Positions 25,331-36,492 of a stretch of 64,000 nucleotides of DNA are shown here, piece after piece (positions within the stretch are counted from its first letter, which is position 1; every line of letters starts with the position of its first letter). The DNA comes from Ianthella basta (lineage: Eukaryota > Porifera > Demospongiae > Verongiida > Ianthellidae), in assembly GCA_964019415.1 (NCBI GenBank), contig OZ025869.1:956642-1020641 (forward strand), written 5' to 3'. Below the pieces are notes generated by a model, which did no database searches, had not been told where the DNA came from, and saw only the letters and a program-made list of their open reading frames with translations. Made by a program: the position numbers and the translations under genes.

Positions 25331-26079
25331 TGTTGTATCTAGAGGCACTCAATCTAAGTTAGCTAAGTTGCTGTAGAGATGCCCAAGGACCATTTCTGTT
25401 AAAGTCAGTCAGCTTGTTAAATGTCAGAGTCCTTATTGGCCAGTACATTGCTCTGTCACTACATTATAGATTGTTCTCACTACACACTGTGACACATACA
25501 CGTGCATGTGGATGTGAGAACTACATACACATTGCACCATTGCACACAGCCACTTCCACTATCCACCGTACAGGATACACACATGCAACTCCAAATAGTA
25601 TGCAGATAGCTAGAGAGATGGATACATGCACTCATGTTTTACACATTACACATTAATGTTCATAGCAATACGTCCATGCAGCCCAATCTACACACACTCC
25701 TGCGCGTGGGTTATGTGTACTATGTGCACTCTAAATATTTCCTGCAACAATCTCTTCACTGACCATGGTCCAGCTGTGTAGCTAAGTCACAAAGTTAGAG
25801 ACACACACCACGATTGATGTACATCTGTATCTGTGAAGGAAATGCAGACAATGTATGCACTAGGAAAGGGAAGGGAATACTGTTTAGCTCAACCATTCAA
25901 TTTGCAGTGCAAGAAGACCTTGTATCAATCAACCAACCATGCATCTTAGTGTTCATGATCACAGTGTGATGTGGTGGATTACAAGACAGCGCGATCATAC
26001 CATTAGTTGCTATAATGGGGTTTCAGGAGTTTGTCTCATTTGAATGTTGAAGTAACAGATTATATATGCATCCTTATGT
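25331..26079 (+). repeat. Upstream spacer block (copy b)
   Basis: Near-identical to 6931-7677 for about 700 bp. At 7677 the block leads to a gene promoter. Here it ends in CA repeats with no gene behind it. Confidence 0.8.
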
Positions 26080-26102
26080 ACACACACACACACACACACA
26101 CA

Positions 26103-26129
<27 letters not shown>
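26080..26129. repeat. (CA)n microsatellite
   Basis: About 24 CA units with one AA slip. Confidence 0.95.
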
Positions 26130-26134
<5 letters not shown>

Positions 26135-26538
26135 TATTTTGGAAATATATATATGCACACATTGTGCACCAGATAACAACCGCATGCATGCACACATGCA
26201 CACATGCACACGCACACAGTCCATTGATTTTAAGCACACTTGCTTTGGGCTCCACTGAGCAATTTGAAAACTCAAACTTCAATTGGTAGAAGGTAGCTAG
26301 CTGGCTAAAAGAGATTGCCATGTCGCACACGCACACACACAGCTGGTCAGTTCTGAGTACATGACTCTTGACATGCAGCTGTAGTGTAAAGAGCACTCCT
26401 CAATGCAATTGCCTGCTTAGTGCAGTTGCATGTATAGCAAAGCTTATTCCCATTAATAATGTAGCTATACAATAATTATGTTACTGCAACTGATGTCTTT
26501 GCCCATGGTAAAAGGATATTATAATCAATTACAGCTAG

Positions 26539-26760
26539 CTAGCACTCCTCACAATCATCGCATAGTACATCTTCCTTAGAACCTATATCAGATTCCCATG
26601 CAGTGATAGTGGCAATACAGACAGAATTTGCATCGTTCAACGGGGCTGGCCATGTATACACACTGCATGCAAGTAGCTCAAAGACGTAAGGTGAGAGCTG
26701 CCCTGTACAATATTTATGCAGCAAACTCAAAAGCAACAGTCCATACAGTAACACAGTCAT
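26539..26760 (-). CDS. Possible small secreted peptide or first exon
   Basis: 73 codons from ATG to TAG. Residues 1-20 look like a signal peptide (MTVLLYGLLLLSLLHKYCTG), followed by a short region with five Cys ending CDDCEEC. A GTGAGG inside the last codons could be a splice donor, so this may be the first exon of a longer gene. I find no following exon. It lies in sequence I do not see repeated in the window. Chance is not excluded. Confidence 0.3.
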   Translation of the reverse strand: MTVLLYGLLLLSLLHKYCTGQLSPYVFELLACSVYTWPAPLNDANSVCIATITAWESDIGSKEDVLCDDCEEC

Positions 26761-26809
26761 GCTGTGGCTAAAAATGCACGTTACAAACTGAGTGTATAAT
26801 CATAATACA

Positions 26810-27225
26810 CTAGCAGGGCGCCCGCCTTCGGCGGGCTTCTGCTATGGCGAGTCGCACAACAGAGAGTCGGCCCAAGCCAGCTTTGATGTATGTGAGCTGG
26901 TAGCAACGGAAGGTAGCTGCTATAACGACGGCCGAGTTTAAAGTCGATCGTTGAACGACAGCGAATCAAACCGTCCGACAACCGGAAGTCAAGGAACAAT
27001 AATTAATAAAATGGCCGTCAGCCGCGAACGAAAAACCGGAAATAGAAGGATATCTCTTCAAGAACTGCAAGACGGGCGATTTCAGCCCGTGGAGGACACT
27101 CGTGGAGCCCCACTTTATAATCCCCGAGAGTTTGGTGGCGTTTTGTGCAGTAGTGTTTGCCCGAATCGCGAACGAACAGACAAACAAACAAACGAACGAA
27201 CTGAATTATATAAATTATATACAGA
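26810..27225 (-). mobile_element. Non-autonomous Helitron-like element
   Basis: Read on the minus strand, the element begins TCTGTATATAATTTATATAA and ends with the hairpin GCCCGCC-GAA-GGCGGGC, then GCCCTGCTAG. An A precedes it and a T follows it. TC start, hairpin plus CTAG end, and A/T target without duplication are Helitron hallmarks. It is GC-rich compared with its surroundings. The 95-codon plus-strand frame across it is not a gene. Confidence 0.65.
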
Positions 27226-27626
27226 TAACGGAAAGTGAGTGTGGAGATAATTGTGTTCTGGTGATTCAAGAGCATGCACATTCTCATGGCCAATCATGCA
27301 GTATACATACAGAAACACTATAGCTACACACCTCAGAACAATTGCATGATTCTATTGTATAATTATGCATGCATACTCCCTGCAAGCATATTCAGCAAAT
27401 TCAATGACTTTGAATTCCAAACAATAACTACAATACTTTCATTGAATTTCAATTAAACGCAAGAAAGTTAAGATTGAATTCAGAACTAGAGTTTGTAGAC
27501 ATCTACATTCCTAGTAGCACACAACTACAACACTATGTAATATGCTGCTGAAGCTGATTTACAAAGTATTCAAACCTAGGCCTAGATCACACATCAGATC
27601 TTCCAGCAACAGCTAAACTTCACTGT
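27226..27626. other. Spacer downstream of the 257-residue gene
   Basis: AT-rich sequence. It probably includes the 3' UTR of the minus-strand gene. No other feature is seen. Confidence 0.5.
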
Positions 27627-28400
27627 TCAAATCTTCAGTTTCAGTTTACCAAGATAGTCATGGGCATGGCTTCCAAGCATGTCTTTGACTAGGTCACGCA
27701 CCTCTGCATAGATGGCTTCATTCAGTGTGCATACCTGGCAACTACGGAAGAATTTCATTGACGAGGACTTGTACACGAACCAAAACCACCTGTCTGAAGA
27801 TTGGCTGGCTTTGAAATGGAATGCACCGAGGGTCATGACAACCTGCCCACTTTCATCTACCTCGCAGGGGCTAATCTGGAAGTTGCCATTGTCGCCTGAA
27901 GTGCTGGAGCTGTTGAACACCTCCCACCATGGTGCGTTTTCAGGGCCCTTCAAAGACTCGAGGGTGCGCTCAATAATAATATACTGGTTTCGGGAAAGCA
28001 GACTCTTCAGAATATCCAACAAGGAGTTGTCAACAGTGAAGCTATCCTGATGTGTCTGGTAGCGTTGGAAGTCAAAGTTCTGAATGACCCAGCCAGTGTT
28101 TTCAAGAACCTCTATGTACTTGCGGTACCAAGCTTCCGTATCCTTGAATCGGTCAGCGTCTGCATTTGCCGCAAGTTGAGCTAGCAAAGTGACATTCAAG
28201 ACGTCTTGCTTTTGCTGCCCTGAGACTTTGCTCATGAAGGACACAAGGGCACCATCATCCACGTATGCTTCATCCTTTCCATCGGTAACAGGTTCCGAAT
28301 GAGGTGGCACAGCAGTTTGCTTTGACTTGAGAATCGCTAGGCTTCTCTCAATGCCTGGCCTCTGCTTTTCAAGGTACTCGCGTGGGTTTGTCTTGGCCAT
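27627..28400 (-). CDS. Unrecognised 257-residue single-exon protein
   Basis: A clean open frame with a good start context (AAAATGG). There is no signal peptide or membrane segment, so it is probably cytosolic. Visible parts: a charged N-terminus (1-50); a helical stretch (52-80, LLAQLAANADAD); an aromatic segment AWYRKYIEVLENTGW (90-104); a Leu-rich helix (126-150); a beta-rich part with GNFQIS (172-177) and VVMTLGAFHF (187-196); RWFWFVYKSSS (204-214); two Cys (221, 224); and a C-terminal helix. I do not recognise the family. The WYxxY...GW and GNFQIS pattern vaguely recalls uncharacterised bacterial and fungal proteins (memory only). It is intronless and unique in the window, sitting inside a repeat-built region, so horizontal transfer or a retrocopy are options. 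Confidence 0.75.
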   Translation of the reverse strand: MAKTNPREYLEKQRPGIERSLAILKSKQTAVPPHSEPVTDGKDEAYVDDGALVSFMSKVSGQQKQDVLNVTLLAQLAANADADRFKDTEAWYRKYIEVLENTGWVIQNFDFQRYQTHQDSFTVDNSLLDILKSLLSRNQYIIIERTLESLKGPENAPWWEVFNSSSTSGDNGNFQISPCEVDESGQVVMTLGAFHFKASQSSDRWFWFVYKSSSMKFFRSCQVCTLNEAIYAEVRDLVKDMLGSHAHDYLGKLKLKI

Positions 28401-28507
28401 TTTACTTGCCTGCTCGCTTGTGACCTGTTAATCAGGTAGCTGCGATCTGAAGTGATTGCAGCTCGCAAGACAGCTGCTTAAATGCAGTTTTGCCATACAT
28501 AGCATGA

Positions 28508-28607
28508 CTATATATGGAATCCTCAAAGGGCACTTGGATGATCCTCTGTGGCACTGAGGGGTGTGAGCGCATTAACCATAAATAGATCCCGTTGCTATGG
28601 TAACGGG
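28508..28607 (-). promoter_or_regulatory. Probable promoter of the 257-residue gene, with RFX X-box
   Basis: A TATATA box (28510-28515) lies 110 bp upstream of the ATG. The X-box GTTGCTATGGTAAC at 28591-28604 is the same 14-mer as in the collagen-stalk promoters. Here it sits inside the near-palindrome CCCGTTGCTATGGTAACGGG (28588-28607). I found no clear initiator. Confidence 0.5.
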
Positions 28608-28620
28608 CCTCTTAACGATG

Positions 28621-30448
28621 GTTCTAAACCTCTCTGTGCGGAATTGAAAACTTTTGCCAGTAAACATTATTGAAGCTATACAGCACGTACCTCTGTATAC
28701 TGGTACACTGAGCTACTCCTACCAGCTCTATACTAAGTACAGTACTAGTACATGCACCAATCCTAGTAGACATGGGAATAAAGATTGTGCAATCTACTCT
28801 TTGATGTACATAACCGTGACTACGGCATAACTCACAACTGGCACATGACTTTTGGCACATCAAGATGTTGTCATGGTGATGGAGATCAAAGATGAGCTTT
28901 CTCACAGCACATGTTGTTCCCCCACAGGTGCCATGGCAACAGCTCAAGTCATGTTGGGCGTGAGTGATGTCACATCATTAACAATGCTCCATTCATACAG
29001 TTGTTGTGTGATAGGCACATTATCATTTAGTTGACGTGGAAGCCATACTAACACTGTGCATGTGAGAGAGACTAGAATGTAATCAGTTCTTGATTGCTCA
29101 GGGGTGCATGCCATTAGTCACTGTCTCTCTCATGCAAGTGTTCAGTGTCACTTGTACACTTAGTGTACAGACAGTCACACAACACATCGCACGCACATGG
29201 GAGGAGGGAAAGGGAAGGGAAGGGTGGTAAATGGAGTAGTAGGAGCTATTGACGAACAATATGCTAGAAACGAATCTGGCAGCATTGTAAATTCGTACCA
29301 TATCAACACAATTATTATCAGAGGTAGCTTTAAACGTTGTACAATGATAACACATCAGTGGATACTCCTGGAGTGGCGGTTCTTCTAGCTAATTTATAAA
29401 AGTAGACCAGGGCAATTCCGTCACTATTTCAGAGCGGGGTAATTCCGTCGTGCGAGTCTACCACTGCTTATCGAGAAGGAGCACGTGCTCACACCCGTTT
29501 AGGTTTAGAGAGTGCAGTGGATTGGTTGTATAACAGCGGTATTGTGCTGAGCTAACAGCCCACCGCGAAGGAACAAGAGTCGAGACAAACCCCTAGTGAC
29601 GGAATTACTCTAGTGACTTATTACCCCGGTTTACCTTACAAGGTATCAGCTATCTAACAGAACTAATAGAGGTGCACCTGAGCTCATGTTGTAGCTAGCT
29701 ACAGCGCGCTATTTCTGGAGGCGGTGTGTGCCCTAAGCCATCCTACACCGCACAGTTGGCACCCATCAGCTCACGCGACACGCGTAACTCACCACTCTGT
29801 GTCGCTGCTGTCACTGGTCGCTGGCTGAGGCTGCGCTGTTAGGTCTACTGCCGATAAAGACGACACTTCATGAGTACAGACAATGGGCTTACAGCGAATA
29901 TTTTTACACAACGTAGCTACGCAGCTAGCCAATCTTATGACCTCTCCTCCTACTTGAGCACGGGCCCAAGCTTCACTTCCTGCGTCATAATACAAGCTCC
30001 CTGTTATTTCCTGCAACATTTTTTACTGACCGTCCACGTACGTAGCTAAGTCACAAAGTTAGATATACACACACCACGATTCTGTTTCTGTGAAGGAAAT
30101 GCAGAAAATGCGTGCGCTAGGAAAGGGAAGAGAATACTGTTTAGCTCATCCGTTCAATTTGCAGTGCAAGAAGACCTTATATACATCAATCTGCTGACCA
30201 TGCATCTTAGTGTTCATGATCACAGTGTGATGAGGTGGATTACAAGACTGCGTGATCATACCATTAATTGCTATAAGGCTTCATGTGTCTCATTTGATTG
30301 CAGTAGTAGCAGGTTGTGTGGAATATGTATACATATATACACACACACACCAATCAATCTCTGTCTTGGAGTATCTTCACAATCTAGTGCACACAGTGTA
30401 GCATAAACTGGTAGTCAAATGTGCACACATGCATACACACACGTGCAT
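28621..30448 (+). repeat. Segmental duplicate (sister of 57867-59260)
   Basis: From about 28900 to 30320 it matches 57867-59260 with small indels. It includes GGTGCCATGGCAAC (28927-28940), a truncated copy of the LTKLL exon (28857-28900), a MITE (29403-29631) and the upstream spacer block. At the position where the sister has a hAT-like insertion this copy has the empty site (about 29770-29777). Confidence 0.75.
29403..29631. mobile_element. MITE-like element with degenerate inverted ends
   Basis: The left end (TAGACCAGGGCAATTCCGTC) and the reverse complement of the right end (TAAACCGGGGTAATAAGTCA) are related, and both ends carry AATTCCGTCACTA. The sister at 58340-58440 has lost the right half through a deletion between two GCAC sites. 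Confidence 0.5.
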
Positions 30449-30505
<57 letters not shown>

Positions 30506-30517
30506 CACACACACACA
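30449..30517. repeat. (CA)n microsatellite
   Basis: About 33 CA units with a TG interruption near the 3' end. Confidence 0.96.
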
Positions 30518-30750
30518 ATAACTTCTAGTAATTTAATTGGTAAGTATTCTCAAGTACAATCTAGTACATTTGAGAGAGACTAGAGAATTTAATACAATAT
30601 TGTTAAAGTTCTGTTCTATTCACCACTTTGCAATTTGTCACTCTCTCTCACAGACAACTCATTAGCGTCACTCATCCATTGATTGGGTTGACACATATTA
30701 GACTGCTACAATCTCTACCACACAGAGGCCTTCCTCAGTTGTCAGTCTAA

Positions 30751-30779
30751 CTGTTGAAGAAGGCCTCCTCGGCCGAAAC
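30751..30779 (+). ncRNA. Hammerhead-core-like motif (weak)
   Basis: CTGTTGA, a GGCC-TCCTC-GGCC stem-loop and GAAAC resemble the hammerhead ribozyme core CUGAUGA...GAAAC with one core change (A to T). The same motif is at 59403-59431. I could not define stems I and III or the cleavage site, so it may be only a transposon-end hairpin. Confidence 0.25.
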
Positions 30780-30951
30780 ATCTTGTCTTATTCACTTTTA
30801 TGCTATGCTCAATCCCCTCCCCCTCCCCTCATAAAAGTTCTACATTATGACAATGAGCTTGTACAACATAACATTGAGATTTGGTGCTCAACTTCAACCA
30901 CACTGTTATATAGAAAAATTACTGCACTTGCCAGTTTGCTCCAATGCCTAT

Positions 30952-32171
30952 TTATGTAACCTTAAAGACAGCATCACAGAAACATTCAACAAAGCAGACA
31001 AATCTCTCCAACAACTACAAATTAAAATAATTTCCCTAGGCATCACTGATTTTAAAACGATGGAGCACTTGTACAAATCGCAACCCATTTTGCTATTCAC
31101 TCAGAAATTTGGGGCATTTACAATACAGCCATACTTGAAAAGACTATACGCAAATTCTACAAATTTGCCTTAAGAGTATCTCCATCTTGCACAACCACCG
31201 CCATCCATGCTGAAACAGGCACACTCCCCCTATCTTTTGACTGCATTCGCTCATCCCTAAACTACTACTACCACATTATCTCCAATGACCCAAACTGTCT
31301 CACCTCACTTGCTCTACAGACCTCAATAAACTTAGCTACTTCTGGACACAAATCTTGGGCTTTCCTCATCAGGAACCAACATGCACACCTTGGATTTAAC
31401 CCCAACTTAATTCAGCCAGATAAAGCTGAAGTACTTACACGCCTCCATGATCAACATATTCAATCTCTACAGTCCGACCTAAGCTGCGCCCAAGGGGCAA
31501 CCCCATCGGGGGGGAGCAAGTTAAGAGCATACAGGTTGATCAAACATGATGTTACGGTGTGTGAGCCATATCTAACTCTGATTACCAACCCCAAGGCCCG
31601 CAGTGCATTAACTAAATTTTGACTATCAGACCACAAGCTCCACATCGAAAGTGGCCGTCACTGTAACCCTCCCAAGCCGGTTGAAGAACGCCTGTGTGAA
31701 ATCTGCAACAATCAAGTGGTTGAAGATGAAATCCACTTCCTATTAAACTGCTCCCACTATTGTGACCTCAGATCCTCACTCATGCAACAAGCAGTCACTC
31801 TAAGTCAAAATTTCCCCCACCTGACCCCTAAAGAAAAATTTACATTCCTGATGTGCACCTCCCACCCTGCCCTAATACAAGAAACTGCCCTCTACATCTA
31901 TAAAGCCATGCAAGCTAGATCACTTTGCTTGTCCCCACTCATTGATTGAAGCCCTGCACTACTCACACCCTCAACCCAACCTTGTCAATTCTGGCAACTT
32001 AACTTGTCTGTGTTAATTTGTATATATTGTCTATATTGCCTATCGCGTCTGTCTATGTTCCATGCAAGTCTTAGCCCTGTACTATCTGCACAAACCGACT
32101 GTATCACTCCCATTCTGTTATGAAGTATCTCTGCTGAAGTCAAGGCCGTTTTGGCTATGACCAGTGATGAC
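30952..32171 (+). mobile_element. 5'-truncated LINE fragment, decayed
   Basis: Sister sequences at about 40713 and 59609 read CCAATGCCTATATATACTC without the insert, so both edges are defined to within a few bases. The coding remnant gives typical C-terminal LINE sequence: ALRVSPSC, then CEICNNQVVEDEIHFLLNC (a Cys/His knuckle) and a helical end finishing at 31949. There are frameshifts before 31145 and an in-frame TGA at 31619-31621, probably from CGA. No polymerase core is left. It is a different LINE from the one at 19832. Confidence 0.75.
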
Positions 32172-32600
32172 ATATATATACTCATGTCTCTCCTACACAG
32201 CACACCTACACATAGTTTACACATGCACCTTTTTTTCTTGCATGCAATGTTCAAATTGGCATCTGCTATATGGTGTGTGAAAACATGCACATTAATACAC
32301 AATGACAGCAGTGGAAAGTGCTGAAGAAGAAAGCTGAAACAATATCCTTATTCCCCAGATATTCATTTGGCATGCTACTATTCAGATATTATGATGCGAA
32401 GCTCCCAGACAATTATACTGTAGCTGATTCTTCAGTTCACCTCCTTCAACCTGGTAATCACTGCAGCACTTGAAATCATGTAATCATTGCCTCACTTTCT
32501 TGATTGGACTGTGTTACATAGCGCAAAGACAAGTTAGGGTTTTCACTTTAAAGGGCTATAAGTTACAATATTTGGCACACTAGTAATAATTACTACAATA
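32172..32600 (+). repeat. Upstream block shared by gene copies 4, 5 and 7
   Basis: Contains TGCTGAAGAAGAAAGCTGAA and GGGCTATAAGTTACAATATT, and matches 40710-41120 and 59610-60030. Copies 2 and 3 have a different sequence here, so the array has two upstream classes. Confidence 0.75.
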
Positions 32601-32607
32601 TATGAAT

Positions 32608-32874
32608 CTTTCGACAGATATTCGATGAATGTAGGTCAGGATATCCAGATGTGAATGTCTATTATCTGTTGCAGCTCTAGTACATATGTTGCTATGGTAA
32701 CAGTGCAGCAGTTCAGTTAGCCTTGATTCAGTGGATTGTATACAGACAGTATACAGGAAGTGAGACATGGCAGTGTAAATATGCATTTTAACCACATCAA
32801 AGTGTTAGTGCCTTACAGATGCAGTGCAGAACACATATAAGAAGGACAGCTGTGGAGTGTCAGCAGTTCAGTTT
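32608..32874 (+). promoter_or_regulatory. Promoter of copy 4
   Basis: X-box GTTGCTATGGTAAC at 32688-32701, ETS-like CAGGAAGTG, TATAAG from 32836 and TCAGTT initiator A at 32870 (34 bp from TATA). All sites are intact although the gene is frameshifted. Confidence 0.7.
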
Positions 32875-32950
32875 CAGCTGACAGTCAAGCCTGCTGTCTC
32901 AAAGGCAAACACTTAGAGAAGCACAACCTATTTCCTTTGAAAACTTAAGA

Positions 32951-32962
32951 ATGGCCTATTAA
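32951..32962 (+). promoter_or_regulatory. Minimal uORF (M-A-Y-stop) in the 5' UTR of copy 4
   Basis: Identical to the uORF of copy 2 (ATGGCCTATTAA). Confidence 0.5.
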
Positions 32963-33066
32963 CATTCTGCCAAGATCAGAGAGCTTCAGGATAACTTCCA
33001 AAGACAGCAGCGATCAAGGAATAGCAACGTCTTCCAGTGAGAGAACAGAAAGAACTGCAGGAGAAG

Positions 33067-34270
33067 ATGCTTCCCCTTACAGTCAAGCTCCTTGTAGCTC
33101 TTATCTGCTTCACTGCTGTGTACCTCACAACAGAAGCAGCGGACACTTGTTCTGCAGTGACTTGCATGCCTGGCCTGCCAGGGAGAGATGGCAGAGACGG
33201 ACAGCCAGGACGTGACGGTGTTGCAGGACCTCCAGGTTGTGATGGACGTGATGGAGAGCAGGGTCCACAGGGACCTCCAGGGATGAATGGCACCAATGGA
33301 GAGCAGGGTCCACCTGGTCCACAGGGACCTCCAGGACAGAATGGTGCTGATGGAATCCCAGGAGAGAATGGGGCAGACGGCCAACCAGGACTCCCCGGTA
33401 CACTGAATGACACAGAGCAACAACAGTTGAAGGAAGCCATTCTCAATGAGCTCAGAGGTGTAATAAGTGTGTTTCTTTGCGATACCCCCCAGGTCTTGCA
33501 AAGAACTATACCAATGCAATCCAGCTACCCCTTCAGGATACTACAACATCACCACACCACAGGGAGTGAAAAGGGTGTACTGTCAAATGAACACCCAAAA
33601 TTGTGGCAGCATCACTGGAGGTTGGACGAGGGCAGCTTTCATTGACATGAGGTACCCTGAAAACAGTTGCCCACCTGAACTTACACTTGAAACTCAATCA
33701 TCAATACGAATGTGCACGTCATCAAGATCAGAAAGAGGGTGCACCACCTTCATCAACTATCCAGTGCATGGCATTGCCTACAAGAACATTTGTGGCAGAG
33801 CTCTGGGATACCAATATGGCACTGGTGAAGCATTTTGGGGTTATGCGAGTAGAGGTCACAATACAACAGCGAGTCACTATGCTGATGGCATGTTGGTAAC
33901 ACGTGGCACAGCTCGGCACCATGTCTGGACATTTGCAGCAGGGATATCAAAAGACCACAACTACCCCGGGTACAACTGTCCCTGTGCCCTATACCCTGGT
34001 CCGTCTGTACCTTCATTTGTGGGAGAGAACTACTTCTGCGAATCTGGGGATATCGGGACATGGCAGTACAGCCAGTGGTACCTTGATGACCCTCTGTGGG
34101 ACTCCCAGGGGTGTCCAGCTGGTAGCACATGCTGCAATCGTGGTGGGCCGTGGTTCAGTACCTCAGCAGACCAGGAAGTGAATGATGACATAGATGTGAG
34201 GATTTGCTTTATTGAATTTTCAACCCATGATGACCTTGGACTACAGCAACTTGAGATATACATTAACTGA
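33067..34270 (+). pseudogene. Collagen-stalk protein, copy 4 (class A), single-base frameshift
   Basis: The ATG at 33067 opens a signal peptide and the shortest stalk of the family: 26 unbroken Gly-X-Y triplets (about 36-113), no CGTGG break, and a Cys inside one triplet (GCD). After the neck the frame is lost at a C6 run (33485-33490). The head continues in the next frame from RSCKELYQC to the TAA at 34268-34270, with all family motifs kept. One C fewer would join the two parts into a 400-residue protein. The head has no other break and the promoter is intact, so a homopolymer sequencing error or a very young pseudogene are both likely. Translation in the first frame would stop at 33645. Confidence 0.85.
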
Positions 34271-35690
34271 TTACCAGCTGCAGGAACATTTCATCAGCCT
34301 AGGCCCATACAAGTGTAGCTTTGCTGTTAGAAGTAGTGAACAGCAGTAGATTGCAGTTGTACTTGCTCAACCTATAGCTATGTAGGCCTGTATAGCTTGA
34401 GTGTCATGGAGTGTGCAAGTAGTGATTGATACTCCTCCAAACCAGTGAAATGCGATGGCAAAAGAAAGCAATGGCATGTTTACAGTTTGAACAAGCACAT
34501 CGTGTTAACTAACTGCACTTGTTTGTGTCACTACTGTAGCCTACCACAGTGAGCAGGGACAGAATTCTCATAATTTTATAGCTTTGTGGGTCATCTGAGA
34601 ACATATCACAATCTACTGATACTATAATAATGTCAAGTTAAAGTATATTTAGTACCTCTAACTGTGCCACACACACACACAGATACACATAAATATATAC
34701 ACAATTAAAGAAACACACACATACACACTCACACATATATACACACACATGCACACACTTCTTACACAATGTTTGAATGGAGCCAGTGTCAATAACATAA
34801 TTATACCAGATATATCTGAATGATGTGTCATTCAAAGAATTCACAAAGGAGATAAAATTACTGTAAATTTTATACCGAAAAGACTAAGATTAATTATTAT
34901 TCATCAATGATGAATAATATATTATTGTATGTAAACAGATGTAATTAAGTAAATGTATAATTGCAAATTCTACACTTTCATATCTCTTACACTGATTTAC
35001 TGTATTCAGTATTACACCTTAGCTGTTAGCTGAAGTAACACCTCCTTTCACATGGATAGGGTTAGGTACACTTGTACAAGTGAAGGCACTCACTCACATC
35101 ATTACATCACTGCAAGTGAGATACAGCTCAGGACAAACATGTGTGTACATGTGGCAGTGTACACAAACACAGTGCACTATAAGTGAGGGGAAGGCTGTTG
35201 TGAACTTGACAGTGTTTGATTAGTGACATCAACTGTGTTGCATCAATATCCCTCGACCCATACACACAGAGTGGTGTACACATGACTGTATGAAAATATT
35301 CTTGTTTATGCCCATACACAACAGTGTGGTGTTTCACGTACACATGCATGCATGCAGGACTGACCCATATGCACAGCATCATGTGCGAATAGTGTTAGTA
35401 ATTTTGTTAATATCAATGCATGCAGTAAAGGAGGAGCAAGTATATGTATACATAATGTGTATACACATCCCTTAGTTCTGTCCATCTCAGACAACTAGTG
35501 AACTAGCATTAAGCAGATTGACAGCTCTTTCACTGTACTGGAGGCTCTGGGCATACTGATGGTATTACAGATGATAGATGACTGGTCGCTTCACTATCCT
35601 TCACAAGTTAAACACTTGTGGTTTGAACAGAAATAGATAAGGGGAAGTTACAGTCAACACAACTGGTGTGAAGTTGTGGGATCACAGCTA
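34271..35690 (+). repeat. 3' flank and downstream spacer block of copy 4
   Basis: 34271-34930 is nearly the same as 17203-17830. 34975-35690 matches 50080-50790 and 43955-44600. No gene is supported. Confidence 0.75.
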
Positions 35691-36492
35691 GGGATGATGT
35701 ATGTGTATATTGTGTGTATACTGCTGACTATCAGCACTCAATACAGGAGTACGTGGGAGCATACACTGGTCTACATGGACCTGTAACATGATCAGACGGA
35801 GCAAGAAGTTTCGTTTTCATTTGGCATTAAAAGTGGTTGGTTGTTCACATTTAATGAGTGGTCAGTACAGTTTACTGTAATTGGCATTAGCCAGGGTGTG
35901 CTGTAACTTAAGCTGGGCAACAAGTTCCGTTAATGGGTCTACTATATTATAGTTGAACACCATGCACCAGGTTTATCCACCACCACTACCACATACAACA
36001 GATGACATAATTATCCACACGTCATCAGCCTGACTGACACTCAGTACAAATAGATATTATGGTAAATTATCAAAATATATTTAATGGCTAGTCATTACAA
36101 TAATATTACATGTGGTGTGATGCACTACAGTTGGTCCACACTTCTTACACCTCACTCCAATTAATCTGTAGTATATACACTAGTACATGGATATATAGTG
36201 GGCACAATATTAATAATCCTCAATCATCACAAATGAAATGAACGAACAATTGACATTCAATTCGAAAAGGGCTTGTCAATGAAAGATACAAAGTAAGTAA
36301 GTTCGGAAAGGGCTTGAAAGATACAAACAGAACAATTGAGTTTTGTGAATGACAAATGTGCAATGTGTGCTATGTTTGTACAGACAGTACATGTGTTGGA
36401 TGGGTACAGTTATGTGGAACTGGTCAAAAGAGTGCTTGCATAGTTAAACGCTATCAATAAAGCAAGCTGGAGAGAAATGAGAGGTTTGATGT
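35691..36492. other. Spacer, probable 3' UTR of the minus-strand exon
   Basis: AT-rich, and duplicated at 50830-51444 (TTAATGGGTCTACTATATTA). The part next to the exon would be its 3' UTR. No other feature is seen. Confidence 0.5.

Noticed and set aside
26951-27238. 95-codon plus-strand frame
   Set aside because: Lies across a Helitron-like element and ends in simple ACAA/ACGA repeats.
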